The notes: generated by a model not told the origin, from the sequence alone. A stretch of DNA of 64,000 nucleotides from Polyangiaceae bacterium (GCA_016719945.1 JADJYE010000031.1:171001-235000); one strand, 5' to 3'; positions 31,401 through 39,249 are shown, numbered from the stretch's first letter. Program-made: numbers and translations.

Positions 31401-32570
31401 ACCGCGATCGCCTCCTCGAGAAGCCGAAGGCGATCGAGGCCTTCAAGTTCGCGTCGGGGCTGCGCCCGAACGACGCGACCGAGCACCTGATCCTGTCCGA
31501 GCTGTACGACGACGCAGGGCAGCTGGACGAAGCGGCGAGCGAGTACCAAGCGATCCTGAAGATCGACCCGATGCAGGTCGATCCGTACCGCCGGCTGTAC
31601 GACGTCTACCTCCGCAAGAACGCGATCGACGAGGCGTGGAACCTCGCGGCGGCGCTCACGTTCTTCGGCAAGGCCGACGACGAGGCGCGGACCTTCTTCG
31701 AAAGCGCTCGCCCGAAGGGCCTGCCTCAGGTGAAGGCCCGCCTCGACAACGACTCGTGGCTGAGGCTGCTCTTCCACGAGGACGAGAGCCTGTACGTGGG
31801 CAAGGTCTTCGAGTTCATCGCACCGGCCGCGCTTCGCGCGAAGCTGGAGCAGATGAAGGCGAAGAACGAGGTGCCCGTCTTGGATGCGCGGTTCCGCCAG
31901 GATCCGGCGACCAGCACGGTGACCTTCGCGCGGACGTTCGGCTGGGCCGTCAACGTGCTCGGCCTGCCGATGCCCCAGCTCTACGTACGGAGCGACGTCC
32001 CCGGCGCGCTGTCCTACGTGCCTGTGGACCCTTATGCCTCGCTGGCGGGCTCCACGGTTCTCCAGGGGTTCTCGGCGCAGGAGCTGTTGTTCATCGTCGG
32101 CAAGCACGCCGCGTTCTACCGAGGTGAGCACCTCATCCGCGCGCACTTCCCGACAGTGACCGAGCTCACGGTCCTGTTCTTCGCGGGCGTCAAGCTCGTG
32201 GCGCCCGATCAGCCGGTGCCGCCCGACCTCCTCAACCAGGTGATCGCGACGGCCCAGTCGCTCGGCCGCTTCATGCAGCCGATCCACGTCGAGGGCCTGA
32301 AGATGGCCGTGCGAAAGTTCATCCAGGACGACAACGCGCGGGCGAACATCAAGCGGTGGTCTCAGACCGTGGAGCTCACCAGCACGCGCGCGGGGTTCGT
32401 CCTCTCGGGCGATCTGGACGTCGCGAAGAAGATCATCGCGGCCGAGCCCCAGCTGCCCGGTGACCTCACGCCGCAGGAGAAGCTGAAGGAGCTGCTCGTG
32501 TTCTCGGTGAGCGACAGCTACTTCCGCCTGCGGAAGGTCCTCGGGCTCGACATCAAGGGCGCCTGACAGT

Positions 32571-32617
32571 GGGGGTCGCCGGCCGCTCCCTCGGGGCCGG
32601 GCGACCCCTTGATTTTT
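32571..32617 (+). terminator. Rho-independent terminator after gltI
   Basis: GGGGTCGCCGGCC pairs with GGCCGGGCGACCCC (one bulged base) around a loop of about ten bases and is followed by TTGATTTTT. It begins four bases after the gltI stop and closes the gliding-type transcription unit before the kinase gene. Confidence 0.8.
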
Positions 32618-32642
32618 CCATGGTTCCGAGGAGCATTGAGGG

Positions 32643-34397
32643 GTGAGGTCCGCGCCCGCTTCGGTTCGGCTCGTGGAGGGGGAGGCTCGCCGTTTTGGCG
32701 AGATCGACCTCATCGCGAGGCTCGGCCACGGGGGCATGGCGGAGGTCTTCCTGGCGGCGCCGAGGGCGCGCCCTGCTGAGCTCGTCGTCCTCAAGCGCTT
32801 GAAGGAGGATCTGGACGACTCAGAGCACCGCGCGATGTTCGCTGAAGAGGCGCGGATCATGCCGCTCTTGCAGCACCCGAACATCGTGCGGACGACCGAG
32901 GTGGGGGAGCAGCTGGGCCGGCAGTACCTGGCGCTCGAGTTCCTCGATGGTCTTCCGCTCGATCAGTGCTCGGACAGCGTCTCCGGGTTGGGCGAGCGCG
33001 CGGCGCTCCACGTCGTCGGGGAGCTGCTCGAGGGGCTGCACTACGCGCACGAGCTGCGTGACGCCGACGGCGGCGCCCTCGAGCTCGTCCATCGAGACGT
33101 GAGCCCGCACAACGTGTTCATCACGTATGAGGGGCGGGTCACGCTCGTTGACTTCGGGATCGCGCGACGGCGCGGCCGAACGCAGCACACGGCGACGGGG
33201 GTGGTCCGGGGAAAGCTCGCGTACATGGCGCCGGAGCAGGCGCTCTGCGACACGCTGGATCGGCGCGCCGATGTCTTCTCTGCTGGCGTGATCTTGTGGG
33301 AGCTGCTCACGGGTCGAAAGTTTTGGGAGGGTCAATCCGACGTCCAGATCCTGAAGCGAATGACGTTCGGGGACCTGCCCAAGCTACGCGACGCGATCCC
33401 AGACGTCCGGTCGGAGCTCGAGGACGTGCTCGCGCGTGCGCTCACAGCCAAGCCCGAGGAGCGCTACGAGACGGCGCGGGCTTTCCGGGAGGCGATCTCC
33501 GCGGTGGCCGAGGGGCCGATGCGACGCCTCGATCTCGGCCACGCCGTGGCAGACAAGGCGAAGGCCTATCGTGGGGCGGTCCGCGAGCTCGTGGAGCGGC
33601 ACGTCGAGTCCGCGCGAGGCACCGGGGGGCTCCCCGGCATTTCGCTCACGCCGCTCGAGCCCGAGCGGGTCGACCGCGCACCGCCGGCGTCGGTCCGCGA
33701 CGCTGACAGCCGCGCAGCGCCGGCTCCTGCGGTGGCCCCCCCCGAGGAGGCCCCCCTGGCCGAGCGGTCGCGCGTGCTCTCCCCGGGCGACAAGCCCACG
33801 ACCGAGACGAGCGGCGCGACCATCATCGAGCTGCCCCCTCCGCCGGCGAGGCGAAAGGGGTTCCCCTGGGTCGCGGCGTCGCTCGGCGGCGTCGCTCTCG
33901 CCGGAGCTGCTGCGTTCATCGCGACGACCGGGCCGCAGCGAGCGGCGTCTCCGCGAGGCGCAGCCTCCGCGGACGTCAGCTCCATGCCTGTCGCGAGCGA
34001 GGTGGCCGAGAGCGTCGCCGTCCGCTTGCGCGTGGAGCCAGCGAGCGCCGTGGTCCACCTCGACGGGATGCGCGTCGCGACGCTGCCGCTCGAGGCGCGG
34101 TTCCCGCGGGACCAAGTGGGGCACAAGCTGACGGTCGCCGCGGAGGGGTACGAGGGCGCCTCGCAGATCCTGGTGTTCGATCGCGATCACGAGCTGATCG
34201 TGAAGCTGTCGCCCATCGGCTCGTCCGCGTCTCCGCTGGCGTCGGCCACCGCGTCGGCCGCGGGCTCCGTCCCGCGCGCGAAGACCACCCGCCCCGTGCC
34301 CTCGGGCACGACCACGACGCAGGCCAGCGCGAAGAGCTCGACGGGCTTCATCGACTCCGATCCGTGGAAGCGAGACGGAAAGAAGAAGAAGCCCTGA
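32643..34397 (+). CDS. Hanks-type Ser/Thr protein kinase with extracytoplasmic PEGA domain
   Basis: A transmembrane eukaryotic-like kinase. The kinase domain spans about residues 15-300: glycine loop ARLGHGGMAEVF, Lys51 in VVLKRLK, catalytic HRDVSPHN (Asp152), DFGIA (Asp170), and MAPEQ in the activation region. The cytoplasmic Pro/Ala-rich juxtamembrane linker is followed by a TM helix (about 415-435, VAASLGGVALAGAAAFIA). A PEGA domain follows (VRLRVEPASAVVHLDGM ... LPLEARFP), a beta fold often found outside the membrane. A Ser/Thr/Lys-rich tail ends the protein. GTG 32643 has GAGGAG ten bases upstream. The stop overlaps the next start (TGATG at 34395), so it is co-translated with the PEGA membrane protein. 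Substrates are unknown; GltG carries an FHA domain and is encoded nearby. Confidence 0.92.
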   Translation: MRSAPASVRLVEGEARRFGEIDLIARLGHGGMAEVFLAAPRARPAELVVLKRLKEDLDDSEHRAMFAEEARIMPLLQHPNIVRTTEVGEQLGRQYLALEFLDGLPLDQCSDSVSGLGERAALHVVGELLEGLHYAHELRDADGGALELVHRDVSPHNVFITYEGRVTLVDFGIARRRGRTQHTATGVVRGKLAYMAPEQALCDTLDRRADVFSAGVILWELLTGRKFWEGQSDVQILKRMTFGDLPKLRDAIPDVRSELEDVLARALTAKPEERYETARAFREAISAVAEGPMRRLDLGHAVADKAKAYRGAVRELVERHVESARGTGGLPGISLTPLEPERVDRAPPASVRDADSRAAPAPAVAPPEEAPLAERSRVLSPGDKPTTETSGATIIELPPPPARRKGFPWVAASLGGVALAGAAAFIATTGPQRAASPRGAASADVSSMPVASEVAESVAVRLRVEPASAVVHLDGMRVATLPLEARFPRDQVGHKLTVAAEGYEGASQILVFDRDHELIVKLSPIGSSASPLASATASAAGSVPRAKTTRPVPSGTTTTQASAKSSTGFIDSDPWKRDGKKKKP

Positions 34398-35356
34398 TGC
34401 GCGGCGCCATCTCGGCGGCGCTCGCGCTCGCGCTCGGATTGGCGGCCGTGCCGGCGCGGGCCGACGGCTCCAGGTGCGGACCGGTGCCCCCGATCACGGA
34501 GCCCACGGAAGAGGCGCGGGCCGTCTACGAGAGCGCGAAGGAGCACGCGCGCCACGACCGTTACGACGAAGCGCTGGCAGCGTACCAGCGCGCCTACGAC
34601 CTGAGCCCCAGCTACGTCATCCTGTTCAATATCGGCAAAGCAGCCGAGCTCACCGGGGACGCCGCGCGCGCGATCGTCGCCTACGAGTGCCACCTGGAGC
34701 ACGGCGGCGCAGACGTCGACGCGACCCGCCAAGCCGAGGTGACCGCGGCGGTGCGGGCGCTCGAGAAGAAGGTCGGCCTCATCGCGCTCCAGATCGACGA
34801 GCCGGGCGCGCGCGTGACCATCGACGGCACGCCTGTCGGCGTCTCACCGATCCAGGCGCTCTTGCCCGTCAACCCTGGGAAGCGACTCGTTCAGGTGCAA
34901 GGGTCGCGGGCCGAGTCGCGCGCGATCGAGGTCGTGGCGGCCGAGCGGCTGGTGCTCGAGTTCACGCTCGCCAAGCCAGTGGCGCCTGAGCGCCCGCCTC
35001 CGTTTCGTTTCCCGTCCGGGGTCGTGGGCGCCGCGTGGATCCTCACCGGCTTACTCGGAGCGTCGACTGCCGTGACCGGCACGCTCGCGATCATCGGCGC
35101 GAAGGACATCGAGGGCGAGGTCTACCTGGGCCCCGCGCGGATGCCCCCGCCCGGCTCGGGTCTCGAAGAGAAGATCGAGCGCACCGAGGCGCTCTCGGTC
35201 GCCGCAGACGCGTTGCTCACCGCGCTCTTGATCACGGGCAGCGCCGCGATCACCTTCAGCGTGGTGAACGCGGTCAACACGCCCGCCGAGGCGACGCCGC
35301 CGGTGAAGGTCGGGGTCGGTCCTGGGGGAGTCGTCTTGCAGGTCGGGCCGTTTTGA
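34397..35356 (+). CDS. Exported TPR-PEGA membrane protein
   Basis: The product has 319 residues. A signal peptide (MRGAISAALALALGLAAVPARA) is followed by a TPR-like pair (AKEHARHDRYDEALAAYQRA, YVILFNIGKAAELTGDAARA). A PEGA domain (LIALQIDEPGARVTIDGTPV ... GVSPI) comes next, and then two hydrophobic helices (about 215-238, GAAWILTGLLGASTAVTGTLA, and 275-298, ALLTALLITGSAAITFSVV). The same TPR-PEGA-TM plan is common in myxobacteria, usually beside Ser/Thr kinases with PEGA tails, as here. It overlaps the kinase stop by one base and the following TTG start by three bases, so the three genes form one unit. Role inferred only: an envelope partner or sensor of the kinase. Confidence 0.8.
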   Translation: MRGAISAALALALGLAAVPARADGSRCGPVPPITEPTEEARAVYESAKEHARHDRYDEALAAYQRAYDLSPSYVILFNIGKAAELTGDAARAIVAYECHLEHGGADVDATRQAEVTAAVRALEKKVGLIALQIDEPGARVTIDGTPVGVSPIQALLPVNPGKRLVQVQGSRAESRAIEVVAAERLVLEFTLAKPVAPERPPPFRFPSGVVGAAWILTGLLGASTAVTGTLAIIGAKDIEGEVYLGPARMPPPGSGLEEKIERTEALSVAADALLTALLITGSAAITFSVVNAVNTPAEATPPVKVGVGPGGVVLQVGPF

Positions 35357-36687
35357 GAGCCTCGGCTCGCGCCTCGTCCGCGCTCGTGCTGGCTTTGGCC
35401 GCTTGCACCATCGCCGTGGAGCCCGACATTGGCTCTGGGCTCGGCGCGTCGTGCAGCTTCGACGATCAGTGCCAGGCTTCGAGCTGCATCGACGGGGTGT
35501 GCGCCGTCCGCTGCGGTGACACCTCCGGCTGTCCGGGGGGCACGGTGTGCGCGGTGGGCGTGTGCCACCTCCCGCTGTCGGCCGCGTACGTCTTTCCGTA
35601 CGACGTCGCGCAGGACGAGATCGGGCGCTCGATCGACCTCGGCAGGGTCGCGGCCGACGAGCAGCTCGGATACGTCGAGTCCTCCCGCGAAGTGCCTTTC
35701 TCGCTCTCCAGCGAGGCCGTCGCGCGCGCCGAGCAGCTCGCAGCGGAGGGCGTGAGCGTCGTGATCACCGGGAGCGCTCATTACGCCAGCGCCTTCACGG
35801 CGTTCGCCGAGTCGACACCCGAGGTCACCGTCCTCAGCTATCAGGGCACCGAGTCGCGAGAGAACCTGGTCCCGTTCGATGCGCGCACCTACCAGGCCTA
35901 CTACCTCGCGGGCATCGTCGCCGGTCGGTACTCGACGACCCGCAGAATCGGAATCCTCGGCTCGATGTCGTCGCCGCCGATCGTCGCGAGCATCAACGCG
36001 TTCGCGCTGGGCGCGCAGAGCGTCGGAGGCGACCCCATCACCGTGGAGGTTCGCTGGCTCGGTGAGCCTCACGACACGGAGCCCAAGGTCAACGGAAAGT
36101 CCCGAGAGTGGCGCTTCACGGTCGCGATGATCGAGGGCGGCGCGGACGTCATCGCCCACACCCTCGACAACAGCGTGCCGCTCTACGCCCTCGCGGCCGC
36201 GGTCGAAGACGGCGCCGACGCGTTCGCGATCGGCGCGAACGTGTTGGAGGCTTGCGAGGCCGCGCCAGCGGGGCGATGCCTCGGAACGACGTTCTTCCGC
36301 TGGGGACCGCTGCTGGCGGGGCTGCTCGACGTCGTGCACAAGCAGGGCGAGCTCCCGGGGAGCATCCTGGCGGGCATGCAGCCGTCCGAGCTCGACTCGC
36401 CGATCGGGTTTGTGGTTCCGAGCGGGCTCTCGGGCGGCACGGCTCTGGCCAACGACCTCGAGGAGGTTCGCCAGGAGCTGGCCGCCGACGATGGCGTCGG
36501 GCGGGTCTTCGACGGTCCGATCGTGTCGACGGGGCAGTGCGAGGAGGCGGGCATGGACCCATGTGTCCCCGTGGGGGCGCGGGTCAGCGACGCGCAGCTC
36601 GCGTCGATGTGCTGGTTCGTGCAAGGGGTCGTGGACGAGCTCGGTCAACCGGCCAGGGTCCCCGAGGAAGATGGCTGCGCACCCTAG
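35353..36687 (+). CDS. BMP-family substrate-binding lipoprotein with Cys-rich N-terminus
   Basis: The product is 444 residues long with a TTG start (35353) inside the upstream stop codon (TTTTGA). The signal peptide has lipobox ALAAC. After it comes a small Cys-rich module (ASCSFDDQCQASSCIDGVC ... VCAVGVCHLP). The remainder is a periplasmic-binding-protein fold of the basic membrane protein (BMP/Med, PnrA-like) family, recognised from VVITGSAHYASAFTAFAEST, YQAYYLAGIVAGRYSTTRR, GILGSMSSPPIVASINAFAL and TTFFRWGPLLAGLLDVVHKQ. BMP proteins bind nucleosides or act as ligand-sensing receptors; ABC permease and ATPase genes are absent here, so a sensory role beside the PEGA kinase is as plausible as transport. 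Its stop shares CTAG (36684-36687) with the gene on the opposite strand. Confidence 0.8.
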   Translation: MRASARASSALVLALAACTIAVEPDIGSGLGASCSFDDQCQASSCIDGVCAVRCGDTSGCPGGTVCAVGVCHLPLSAAYVFPYDVAQDEIGRSIDLGRVAADEQLGYVESSREVPFSLSSEAVARAEQLAAEGVSVVITGSAHYASAFTAFAESTPEVTVLSYQGTESRENLVPFDARTYQAYYLAGIVAGRYSTTRRIGILGSMSSPPIVASINAFALGAQSVGGDPITVEVRWLGEPHDTEPKVNGKSREWRFTVAMIEGGADVIAHTLDNSVPLYALAAAVEDGADAFAIGANVLEACEAAPAGRCLGTTFFRWGPLLAGLLDVVHKQGELPGSILAGMQPSELDSPIGFVVPSGLSGGTALANDLEEVRQELAADDGVGRVFDGPIVSTGQCEEAGMDPCVPVGARVSDAQLASMCWFVQGVVDELGQPARVPEEDGCAP

Positions 36688-37187
36688 CGAGGGCGCCTAG
36701 GGGGGCGCACGATGGCGTCGATATCCTTGGCGTCGCCCCCCGTCCACCGGGCAACGGCCTCGATGATCGCCGGCACCAGCCTGCCGCCGGGCGGCCTCTC
36801 GACGGCCATGATGAGCTCCTCGTCGATCGGGACCGCGGCGTTGGCCCTGCGCTCTTCGAGGGCGGTCCGCCGCCCCTCGCCCCGCTGACCGCGTGCGAGC
36901 AGCGCCTCGCGAAGCGCAGCATGAAAGGCAAACACGTAGAGCATCCACCTCTGCGCGCTCCCCTCTCGAGCCGCCTCCTCGACCGCGGTGAGCCGGTCGA
37001 GCAGCTCCGTCGTGGGCAGCCGGTCGAGCTCGGCGAGGGCGCCTGGGAAGGCCGTCGCGAGTCGCTGCAGCTCTTCGCGCGGGGCGCTGGGCATGCCGCG
37101 CGCGTGCGACAGCCTGAGCGCGACCATCGCGCGGTATTTCTCGACCAGCGCGGACAGCGCGCGCTCGTCGAGGCGGAGTGACGTCAA
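36684..37187 (-). CDS. Hypothetical protein co-transcribed with the EpmA-like gene
   Basis: The product has 167 residues, without signal peptide or TM helix, rich in Arg, Ala, Glu and Leu. I do not recognise a family. It starts LTSLRLDERALSALVEKYRA, continues with a helical middle containing ELDRLPTTELLDRLTAVEEA and WMLYVFAFHAALREALLA, and ends in a Gly/Pro/Arg stretch (RPPRRPR). The start is read as TTG 37187, overlapping the TGA of the EpmA-like gene (TTGA), which implies translational coupling. An internal ATG at about 37125 is possible if TTG is not used. The frame is open upstream into the EpmA-like gene, but that part is out-of-frame shadow. The stop TAG shares its CTAG with the convergent BMP gene. 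Confidence 0.6.
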   Translation of the reverse strand: MTSLRLDERALSALVEKYRAMVALRLSHARGMPSAPREELQRLATAFPGALAELDRLPTTELLDRLTAVEEAAREGSAQRWMLYVFAFHAALREALLARGQRGEGRRTALEERRANAAVPIDEELIMAVERPPGGRLVPAIIEAVARWTGGDAKDIDAIVRPPRRPR

Positions 37188-38395
37188 AGCTCGCGCTCCG
37201 GGAAGGCCATGACGGCGTCGAGCGAGGGCGCGCCGAGCGCCAGCATGACGAGCCGGTCGAAGCCCAGCGCGTTCCCGCCGGAGGGCGGCATCCCCTCCTC
37301 GAGCGCCGTGAGGAACCGCTCGTCGATCGGGTACACCGGCAGCCCACGCGCCGTGCGCTCCGCCCGGTCCCGCTCGAAGCGCGCGCGCTGCTCGCCCCCG
37401 TGGGTGAGCTCGCCGAAGCCGTTGCACAGCTCCACGCCGCAGGCATAGAGCTCGAAGCGCTCGGCGAAGCGCGGGTCGTCGGCGCACGTTCGCGCGAGCG
37501 AGGCCATGCTCGCCGGGTACCGCTCGAGGAACACGGGCGCCCCCAGCGTCGCGAGCCCTGGCTCGACGCGCTCGATGAGCAGCCGATAGAACTGCTCGCT
37601 GTCTTCGTCTGCCAGGCGGAGGGTCTCGGTCGCTGCGACGCCCGCGAAGCGCTCGAACGCTTCGGCGACCGAGAGGCGAGGGAAGGGGCGCTCGAGATCG
37701 AGCGTCGACAGGAGGCTCTGGGGCCCTCCGATCTCGGCGTTCACGGCGAGCACGATGGCCTCGGTGTCCTCGAGGACATCGTTCATCCCCGAGAACGCGC
37801 GATACCACTCGAGCATCGTGAACTCGGGGTTGTGACGGCTCCCGAGCTCGCCGCGCCGAAAGCTTCGCGCGAGCTGGAAACACCGCGGGATACCCCCTAC
37901 GAGCAGCCGCTTCATCTGATACTCGGGCGACGTGATCAGAAAGCGCGGGAGGGCGGCCGTGGGGAACGCTTCGAACGCGTCGAGGTGCGTGTCGAGGCCA
38001 GGGCAGGGGACGAGCGACGGCGTCTCCACCTCGAGGAATCGCCAGCTCGCGAACAGCGCTCTCAGGGCGGCCGCGGCGCGAGCCCGCGCCTCGAGGGCAG
38101 CGCCCACCCCGCGCTCGAGCAGGCGGGCGACGTCGCTCGCGCCCTCGTGGCGCGTGGTCGGGCGGTGGTCGATGACCCGCACCGACCGCAGCGAGCGCGC
38201 CTCGACCCTCCCCCAGACGACGACCAGATCTCCGTCGCGCACCTGTGGCCCGAGCGCGTCGAGGTCGAGCGAACCGAACGCGTCGACGAGCGCCGTCCGA
38301 TCTCCCGATCGGCGGACGCGGCCGCCGACCTCGACGGCGCCGACCAGCTCTCCACGGAGGACGTCCGACGGTAACCAGGCGCCCGCGCGTCTCAT
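37184..38395 (-). CDS. epmA: EpmA/PoxA-like lysyl ligase with N-terminal OB-like extension
   Basis: Class II lysyl-tRNA-synthetase paralogue. The EpmA family ligates (R)-beta-lysine or lysine to a conserved lysine of elongation factor P. The catalytic core (about residues 105-403) shows motif 1 surroundings (FLEVETPSLVPCPGLDTHLD), motif 2 (PEYQMKRLLVGG, RSFRRGELGSRHNPEFTMLE) and motif 3 (GNALGFDRLVMLALG). Canonical EpmA is about 325 residues and lacks the anticodon-binding OB fold. Here an extra N-terminal part of about 100 residues, with beta-rich segments (ELVGAVEVGGRVRRSGDRTA, LVVVWGRVEARSLRSVRVID), looks like an OB fold. A full-length LysS would be about 500 residues, so this is not one. 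ATG 38395 is preceded by a stable hairpin at 38401-38419. efp is not in the window. Confidence 0.82.
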   Translation of the reverse strand: MRRAGAWLPSDVLRGELVGAVEVGGRVRRSGDRTALVDAFGSLDLDALGPQVRDGDLVVVWGRVEARSLRSVRVIDHRPTTRHEGASDVARLLERGVGAALEARARAAAALRALFASWRFLEVETPSLVPCPGLDTHLDAFEAFPTAALPRFLITSPEYQMKRLLVGGIPRCFQLARSFRRGELGSRHNPEFTMLEWYRAFSGMNDVLEDTEAIVLAVNAEIGGPQSLLSTLDLERPFPRLSVAEAFERFAGVAATETLRLADEDSEQFYRLLIERVEPGLATLGAPVFLERYPASMASLARTCADDPRFAERFELYACGVELCNGFGELTHGGEQRARFERDRAERTARGLPVYPIDERFLTALEEGMPPSGGNALGFDRLVMLALGAPSLDAVMAFPEREL

Positions 38396-38400
38396 GCGAG

Positions 38401-38419
38401 GGCGCCTGCCTCAGGCGCC
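38401..38419 (-). promoter_or_regulatory. Perfect 8-bp hairpin at the epmA ribosome-binding region
   Basis: GGCGCCTG and CAGGCGCC form a perfect stem with a three-base loop, starting six bases upstream of the epmA ATG and overlapping the stop codon of the preceding lipoprotein gene (38411-38413). There is no U-tract, so it is not a standard terminator. In mRNA it would mask the usual Shine-Dalgarno position and could couple epmA translation to ribosomes ending the upstream gene. Confidence 0.55.
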
Positions 38420-38860
38420 GCCTGCGCCACCACCACCGGAGGGGGTGCCGCCGCCGCCGCCTGCGCCGCCGCCCCCCGAAGCGTTGCCGCCAGCGCCGCC
38501 TGAACCGTTGCCCCCGCCACCCGCGCCGCCGCCGCCTGCGCCGTTGCCGCCACCGCCGCTCGCGCCCGTGCCGTTGCCGCCGCCGCCACTCGCGCCCGTA
38601 CCGTTGCCCCCGGCCCCGCTGCCGCCGGTGGAGGTCGTCGCGCCGCCGGGGATGCACTCGGGCGACTCGGTCGCCCCGCTCGGCGGGCAGCAGATGTCCG
38701 CGTTGCCGCCGAGGTCGCGCGAGCTCACACAGACGAGCCCTTCTGCGCAGTCCTCGTTGGCGTTGTCGGCGTTGCAGCGCTGGCCTTCGCCTTGCGAGGG
38801 GCAGGCCACCAGCATCGACGCGAGGAGGAGGAACGGGAGCTGACGAGCCGTGCGGAGCAT
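38411..38860 (-). CDS. Gly-rich lipoprotein
   Basis: The product has 149 residues. The signal peptide MLRTARQLPFLLLASMLVAC ends in a good lipobox (LVAC). A short Cys-containing module follows (CNADNANEDCAEGLVC ... DICCPPSG), then a tail of about 75 residues that is almost only Gly with Asn, Ala, Ser and Thr, built on ten-residue units of GGNGTGASGG type. Gly-rich tails of this kind are frequent in myxobacterial surface lipoproteins and probably act as flexible spacers. The frame is open far upstream to 39154, but the signal peptide and lipobox fix the start at ATG 38860. It lies 15 bases upstream of the epmA-like gene and is probably co-transcribed. Confidence 0.7.
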   Translation of the reverse strand: MLRTARQLPFLLLASMLVACPSQGEGQRCNADNANEDCAEGLVCVSSRDLGGNADICCPPSGATESPECIPGGATTSTGGSGAGGNGTGASGGGGNGTGASGGGGNGAGGGGAGGGGNGSGGAGGNASGGGGAGGGGGTPSGGGGAGGA

Positions 38861-38951
38861 CGAGGCGTCTCTACACGAGATTGCGGGGGGGCTGAAGGGA
38901 TAGCGTCGTTTGTGTGGGCAACTCCGGCGTGATGTCGGTACCTTAAGGGGG

Positions 38952-39239
38952 GTGAGCGAGCGAGGCAGACCGGGTGGCGCGCGGAAGACCCTCACCCCCG
39001 AGGCCGAGGCGGAGGAGTGGGCCACCGAGCTCGAGTCCTGGTCGCTCGTCCGCGAGAAGGTCCCCGAGCGACTCGACATCACCAAGGCGCGTGAAGCGAG
39101 GACGCTGGCGAAAGAGATCCGCGCGCTCGCGGCGGAGATCGGCGACGCCCGCAAGGACGGCGATCACTCGACGATGTCCATCTTCCTCGAGACGCTCGGC
39201 ACCCTGAGGCAGCGCGCGCTCGGTATGCTCCGCGAGTGA
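38952..39239 (+). CDS. Small charged hypothetical protein upstream of rsgA
   Basis: About 95 residues, soluble and helical (EEWATELESWSLVREKVPER, AREARTLAKEIRALAAEIGD, STMSIFLETLGTLRQRALGM). No family recognised. GTG 38952 is chosen as start, with TTAAGGGG immediately upstream; a longer frame opens at 38910. The stop lies ten bases before the rsgA start, so the two should be co-transcribed. That hints at, but does not show, a link to ribosome assembly. Confidence 0.55.
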   Translation: MSERGRPGGARKTLTPEAEAEEWATELESWSLVREKVPERLDITKAREARTLAKEIRALAAEIGDARKDGDHSTMSIFLETLGTLRQRALGMLRE

Positions 39240-39249
39240 CGTCCGTTCG

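Larger units (their letters stand above)
20915..32566 (+). pseudogene. gltI: Giant GltI-like TPR protein (about 3,880 codons, nine frameshifts)
   Basis: No signal peptide, so cytoplasmic; M. xanthus GltI is also a giant cytoplasmic TPR protein of about 3,800 residues in the Glt cluster. After MDLAQRLTILESVHDWHTLV there is a short TPR block, an Ala/Glu/Pro repeat linker (coded 22201-22430), and then a very long array of about 38-residue helical repeats. Their signature is of the type LYRQTERWEDLI, YRRRIDLAEETPDREAL and IASYRSVLSLEPTSAVALTALDGL. The last 350 residues form a non-repetitive C-terminal domain (LYVGKVFEFIAPAALRAKLE, LLFIVGKHAAFYRGEHLIR). Frame changes occur near 21328, 21390, 22195, 22345, 22612, 22785, 22860, 23785 and 30195; the run 23.8-30.2 kb is open. 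GAGGGATCC precedes ATG 20915. A terminator follows at 32571. Confidence 0.8.

Noticed and set aside
38420..38640. GC-rich repeats as a possible non-coding repeat element
   Set aside because: They encode the Gly-rich tail of a lipoprotein with a proper start, signal peptide and stop.
36684..38657. 657-codon minus-strand frame containing the small hypothetical gene
   Set aside because: Only the part after 37187 looks like a protein; the upstream part is Arg/Gly-rich shadow of the EpmA-like and Gly-rich lipoprotein genes.
38861..39154. N-terminal extension of the Gly-rich lipoprotein
   Set aside because: The signal peptide and LVAC lipobox begin at 38860, and the extension overlaps the divergent small gene.
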